Shown: positions 61,001 through 64,000 of the stretch, one piece after another | Position numbering within the stretch: the first letter of the stretch is position 1 | How the letters are laid out: each line of letters begins with the position of its first letter | NCBI GenBank assembly: GCA_003008705.1 | Contig: PDUO01000006.1 | Span: 1,497,295 to 1,561,294, forward strand | DNA: 64,000 bases | Origin: Pezicula radicicola | Lineage: Eukaryota > Ascomycota > Leotiomycetes > Helotiales > Dermateaceae | Reading direction: 5' to 3' | The notes under the pieces: model-generated | Database searches by the model: none | Seen by the model: the letters and a program-made list of their open reading frames with translations, nothing else | What the model was told of the DNA's origin: nothing | Position numbers and translations under genes: made by a program

Positions 61001-62829
61001 AACTGGTGGCAGAGCTCCGCAAAGTTGGCATTGAGCTCACAGTCGCAAATATTTTCGAGAATCCAATCCTGGGAGAAATGGCAGCAACTGCACAGACGTC
61101 CAATTCGTCAGATTATAATGAGACGTACCAGCCCTTCAGTGCTCTTGGTTCTCTGGACGCAAAACTACTGCTACAACAATCTGTGTTCTCCTCTATCCCA
61201 TTTCAGCGGGAACAGGTAGAAGATATGTACCCAGCGACGGGTTTTCAAGAGATGGCAATCGTAGCTCATCTACAGCAGGCTCGTGGTTTGCTAAATTATA
61301 TTCATCTCGACTTTAGCACGGAGCTCGAGGTGGAGGGCCTTCAAAGGGCGTGTCGATCGATCATGACTTGTTTTGAGAGCTTAAGATCTGTCTTTGTAAT
61401 GCACAACGGAACCGTCTTCCAGGTGGTCGTCGCCGCGTCCGCCATACCATTGTGCTTCGACCAGTTCGAAACTGAGCACGATATTGATGATTTCTGCCGG
61501 AGCCTCCGCGCAGACGAATCTAATAGCGATATTCGTTTTGGTCATCCCTTGACCCGTTTCTACCTCGTCCAGCATGGCATAAACAAACAAAGACTCGTCA
61601 TCCGCTTGTCGCACGCGCAATACGACGGCATCAGCTTGCCTCAGATAATTGAGCATCTTAAAGCCGCATACGAAGGTGCTAGCGCCTTGGATGTCTCTTC
61701 TGTGGTACCATTTTCTCGTTTTGCCGCTCATGCAGCTATAACAACTGCATTTGCGACGTCTATTGCTTTCTGGAAAGAGTTGCTGGAGGGCGCCAACATG
61801 ACCCATCTAGTCAAGCCCTCAATCCCAACATACGCCCGGAATGCGGACCAGACAATCATGCGGATAGCCACAACTACTGCGAGCACTCAGAACTTTCAGC
61901 AGCAGCAACATATCACCTTTGCGAACGTACTCAAGGCAGCATGGGCCGTTGTACTCTCTCAGGTCACAAACAGCGAAGACGTCGTCTTCGGCTCGCTCGT
62001 CTCAGGCCGTAATGCCCCGGTTGCTGGCATTGAGAACATAGTGGGCGCGTGCATTAATATCGTGCCTGTCCGTGTCAAGTTCCCTGAGGGAAGGTTGTCT
62101 GTTGATATCCTCCGTCAGGTTCAAGACCAGCAGCTCGCAGCTATTCCACACGAACTGCTTAACATGCGGAAAATTGTCGCTGACTGTACCAACTGGCCTT
62201 CCTGGACACGGTTCACCTCAATTGTTCAGCATCAGAACATCGACGAGGCGAAAAAGATTGCTTGGGGCGATTCCGAATGCGCTGTATCGGGCTTTTCTCC
62301 TAGAGACGATGAAACCGATATCTGGATTCTTTCATCACCGTCTTCCCTAGGTCGTACGGAGATCCGGTTGTCCTACAACAGCAACACGTTCAGTTCTAGC
62401 CAGGCAAATGGACTGCTCGATTCGCTCGTCGCCGTTATAGAGATGATGCTTGAAACCCCAGGAGAGGTGCTCATACCGCCGTCAATGCTGAAGCAACTGC
62501 ATAATACTCTGCCTGTGCAGATCAACGAAGAGCATCAGCAGGCAGAGAAGTCTATCGGTAATGGAACGATATCGAAACAAGAGGATAAACGCGTCGCATC
62601 GGCACGCGACATCCTGGCGAATGCGTGGCGGAAAGCTCTCGAACTGACATGGGAGATAGATCTGCGAGGGAAGTCATCGTTCTATGAGCTAGGGGGAGAC
62701 GTGTTCAAGCTTGCGCAGCTACGAGAATATATCCAGTCTGCGGGTTACCACGTCGCGCTGTGGGAGCTGATCAACTGTCCAACGCTTGACGGTATGCTGT
62801 TCTTGCTTCAAGGGCGAAATGATGATTGA
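37476..62829 (+). CDS. seven-module nonribosomal peptide synthetase, predicted cyclic (depsi)heptapeptide synthetase
   Basis: Two exons, 37476-60226 and 60294-62829, encode about 8,428 residues. The only intron (67 bp, GTATGT...CATAG) interrupts the ARGYLND motif of A7. The domain order with approximate residues is: C remnant 1-240; A1 241-750, T1 Ser813; C1 888-1290, A2, T2 Ser1916; C2 1996-2400, A3, T3 Ser3034; E 3080-3500 (HHLVID at 3211); C3 3535-3980, A4, T4 Ser4564; C4, A5, T5 Ser5650; C5, A6, T6 Ser6740; C6, A7, T7 Ser7815; CT 7893-8300; degenerate T8. Seven adenylation domains and a terminal SHxxxDxxS condensation domain predict a cyclised heptamer, made in the cytosol on phosphopantetheine arms supplied by a separate transferase. 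There is one epimerase (module 3) and no methyltransferase or thioesterase. Module details follow in separate entries. Divergent from a P450 gene. Confidence 0.95.
40061..43390 (+). other. NRPS module 2: C1-A2-T2
   Basis: C1 has an intact HHSIYDG (residues 1009-1015). The A2 pocket reads D A T F A G V I W K, one residue different from A5 and A7. T2 reads GADSI (second Gly changed to Ala) with Ser1916 present. No epimerase follows, so an L residue is expected at position 2. Confidence 0.8.
43391..48010 (+). other. NRPS module 3: C2-A3-T3-E
   Basis: C2 has HHFIYDI (His2127-His2128, Asp2132; the usual Gly is Ile). The A3 pocket reads D A T F V G G M C K. The A10 core reads QKVDR instead of GKVDR but keeps Lys. 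T3 (SGDSI, Ser3034) is followed by an epimerisation domain with HHLVIDLVSWR at 3211-3221. This is the only E domain, so residue 3 should be D. Confidence 0.82.
48011..51310 (+). other. NRPS module 4: C3-A4-T4, Asp235 replaced by Gly
   Basis: C3 follows the E domain and has DHVLIDR (3673-3679) in place of HHxxxDG; the second His and the Asp are kept. In A4 the usual FDA segment reads FGAALIE, putting Gly4181 where Asp anchors the alpha-amino group. The pocket reads G A I L V G V S T K and the A5 core is YGQAE, not YGPTE. Loss of this Asp is known in fungal domains that load 2-hydroxy acids (enniatin and beauvericin type) and in those that load anthranilate. Shared Ser at position 330 leans to a hydroxy acid. 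T4 (GGDSI, Ser4564) looks active. Confidence 0.8.
51311..54560 (+). other. NRPS module 5: C4-A5-T5
   Basis: C4 has HHSIFDG (4762-4768). The A5 pocket reads D A T F V G V I W K, identical to A7. The A3 core is FTSGTTGRPKG. T5 reads GGESI with Ser5650. No modifying domain is present. Confidence 0.8.
54561..57840 (+). other. NRPS module 6: C5-A6-T6
   Basis: C5 has HHALFDG (5848-5854). The A6 pocket reads D A L F V G A I I K, unlike the others. A6 has a worn A2 core (WKAEGVLIPMD, where WKAGGAFVPLD is usual) and an altered A8 core (ARKNSGQIKYHG). It may be slower or selective for a different class of residue. T6 is GGHSL with Ser6740. Confidence 0.78.
57841..61120 (+). other. NRPS module 7: C6-A7-T7, contains the only intron
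   Basis: C6 has HHSVYDG (6937-6943). The A7 pocket reads D A T F V G V I W K, identical to A5, so positions 5 and 7 probably hold the same residue. The intron at 60227-60293 falls within the A7 coding region. T7 reads GGDSI with Ser7815. Confidence 0.82.
61121..62829 (+). other. NRPS terminal CT domain and degenerate carrier
   Basis: The last condensation domain carries SHAQYDGIS at residues 8023-8031, matching the SHxxxDxxS/T form described for fungal terminal (CT) domains that cyclise the peptide, replacing a thioesterase. It is followed by a carrier-like segment whose core reads GGDVF (8384-8388), so the phosphopantetheine Ser is Val8387 and it should not be loaded. The protein ends 41 residues later. 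Confidence 0.8.
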
Positions 62830-63240
62830 AACGGCGTTGTAAGAGATGGAACGGATAGGTAGAATCTAGGTGTTTTCTGTTTGTATTGTAGTCTTTATAT
62901 TTATTGTCTTTATCATAATTTCACCGAAGCCTCGAAACTACTTCCAAAATTGAGTCGTCGAGGTCGCGACGTGAAGGTGGTGAGTAGCGGCCCTTTCCTT
63001 TCCGTCTCTCACCGCCAAGGCCTTCCCCAAAGCAGTTACCAGGGCGGCAGAAACAATGGTGACCCCTCGACTCGGAATTAAATAATCAGGATTGAATTGG
63101 TGAATTGTAAAAATCAAGTAATTGATCGAATTAAAAAATTGACCTACGTCTCTATACAAAAAATATCTCACTTAACAATCTGGAACTCTACTTTTTCCCT
63201 ATTTCCTTTTCCCTACTGTCTTACAATCGGTTATACCTCT
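62830..63240. other. 3' flank of the NRPS gene
   Basis: No supported gene. Short frames at 62881-63171 on both strands show no motifs. Composition changes to AT-rich from about 63.2 kb. Confidence 0.45.
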
Positions 63241-64000
63241 GTCAACTTGCTCTATCTAGCCATTTAGCAACAGGAGCTTTAATCTTAATTCGTTAATATA
63301 TATTGTCATATTAAGATTAGAACTAACTATATAATGCCTTTTAAATCACTAATACTTGACTGTTTTTATTATAGAGTCCTTTATAATTTTACCTATTTTA
63401 CTTCTAGTAATACTCTATGTTAGAAATATAGAACAGGTAATGCTACGAGTAGTAGTCTGAGTAAGGCCTTGACTATGGGCTGGAACTACTATTACCCGAT
63501 ACTCTATATAGTGAGGCTCCTAGCCACATAGTATAGGGTAGTCTAATTCAATCTAGTGTTGCCAACCTACATTGATGTGTCTATCGCTATTCGAACCTAT
63601 TCCCAGTGCCTATTATATGTTGCTAGTGCTTGTGCCTTTTAATACTCTATTAATTTAACAATAACCCTCTTTTAATATAACGAAACAGTAAATATAGAGT
63701 ATAATTAGTCTAAGAATAATTATTTTATTTTAATATACTTTTTAGAATAGTACAACTAGTATAGAGAAAACTTATAATTATAATACTTCCTTTAGCTTTC
63801 TTTTTTATTATCCTTTAGTCTTTTACTAGAAGGACATACACAAGCTAAAATTTGTCTCTTAAGTATAAGACATAGGCAATATATAGCTCTTAGAGTTTAG
63901 TCTTATAAACTATAGAATATTTACTTATTAGTTATAGATACAAGACAATGCTATATAGCTGAACAACACTAGAGTACTTATTATAAAACTGACTAGACTC
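63241..64000. repeat. AT-rich, CpG-depleted tract, RIP-like repeat relic
   Basis: The tract is dense in TA, TAT and CTAG steps and has stops in all frames I checked. Between 63601 and 64000 I count a single CpG. This is what repeat-induced point mutation (C to T on both strands) leaves in old transposon copies. No coding remnant or terminal repeat is recognisable, so the element type is unknown. Confidence 0.55.

Noticed and set aside
60229..62829. Separate second NRPS gene starting at 60229
   Set aside because: The frame continues A7 directly. A 67-bp intron with GTATGT and CATAG restores the ARGYLND motif, so it is the second exon of the same gene.
37476..62829. Methyltransferase, thioesterase or reductase domain in the NRPS
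   Set aside because: No insert between A8 and A10 cores large enough for a methyltransferase, and the protein ends shortly after the CT and carrier-like segment.
1..64000. CRISPR arrays, bacterial operons, insertion sequences, tRNA genes
   Set aside because: No regular spacer repeats or bacterial signals are visible in this fungal DNA. I could not identify any tRNA fold with confidence by eye.

Overview
The window is nuclear DNA of a filamentous ascomycete (Pezizomycotina). The reasons are multi-exon genes with 45-91 bp GT-AG introns, gene families typical of these fungi (GH55 glucanase, fungal P450s, an ABCB-type transporter, a giant multimodular peptide synthetase), gene-sparse AT-leaning spacers, and a CpG-poor, TpA-rich right edge. 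I cannot name the genus from the sequence. All coordinates, splice sites and residue numbers were worked out by hand from the sequence, without alignment tools.

Left part (1-18.9 kb). The first 3.9 kb holds nothing I can support. A two-exon C2H2 zinc-finger gene lies at 3943-4849. It is followed by a gene graveyard at about 5.4-9.3 kb: a P450 relic, an old-yellow-enzyme fragment, and a small cysteine-rich secreted-protein gene with a probable frameshift. A complete 14-exon GH55-type beta-1,3-glucanase gene (10266-14885, minus) is divergent from a secreted HExxH metallopeptidase-like gene (15579-16729, plus). A protein of unknown function follows on the minus strand (16889-17724).

Right part (19-62.8 kb). 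This looks like one biosynthetic gene cluster: a CYP52-like P450, a second P450, a full-size ABCB exporter, an SDR-like oxidoreductase, an aldo-keto reductase, a third P450 paralogous to the second, and a seven-module NRPS of about 8,428 residues encoded in 25.3 kb with a single intron. The NRPS order is C*-A1-T1-C1-A2-T2-C2-A3-T3-E-C3-A4-T4-C4-A5-T5-C5-A6-T6-C6-A7-T7-CT-T8(degenerate). The last condensation domain has the SHxxxDxxS signature of fungal macrocyclising CT domains, so a cyclic heptamer is expected. Module 4 lacks the Asp that binds an alpha-amino group (Gly instead) and follows the only condensation domain with a divergent active-site motif. I infer a hydroxy acid at position 4 and therefore a cyclic heptadepsipeptide, with a D residue at position 3. 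The aldo-keto reductase could make the hydroxy acid, the P450s and SDR could tailor it or its precursors, and the ABC protein could export the product.

The right edge (about 63.2-64 kb) is AT-rich and almost free of CpG, like a RIP-mutated repeat, and may mark the cluster border.
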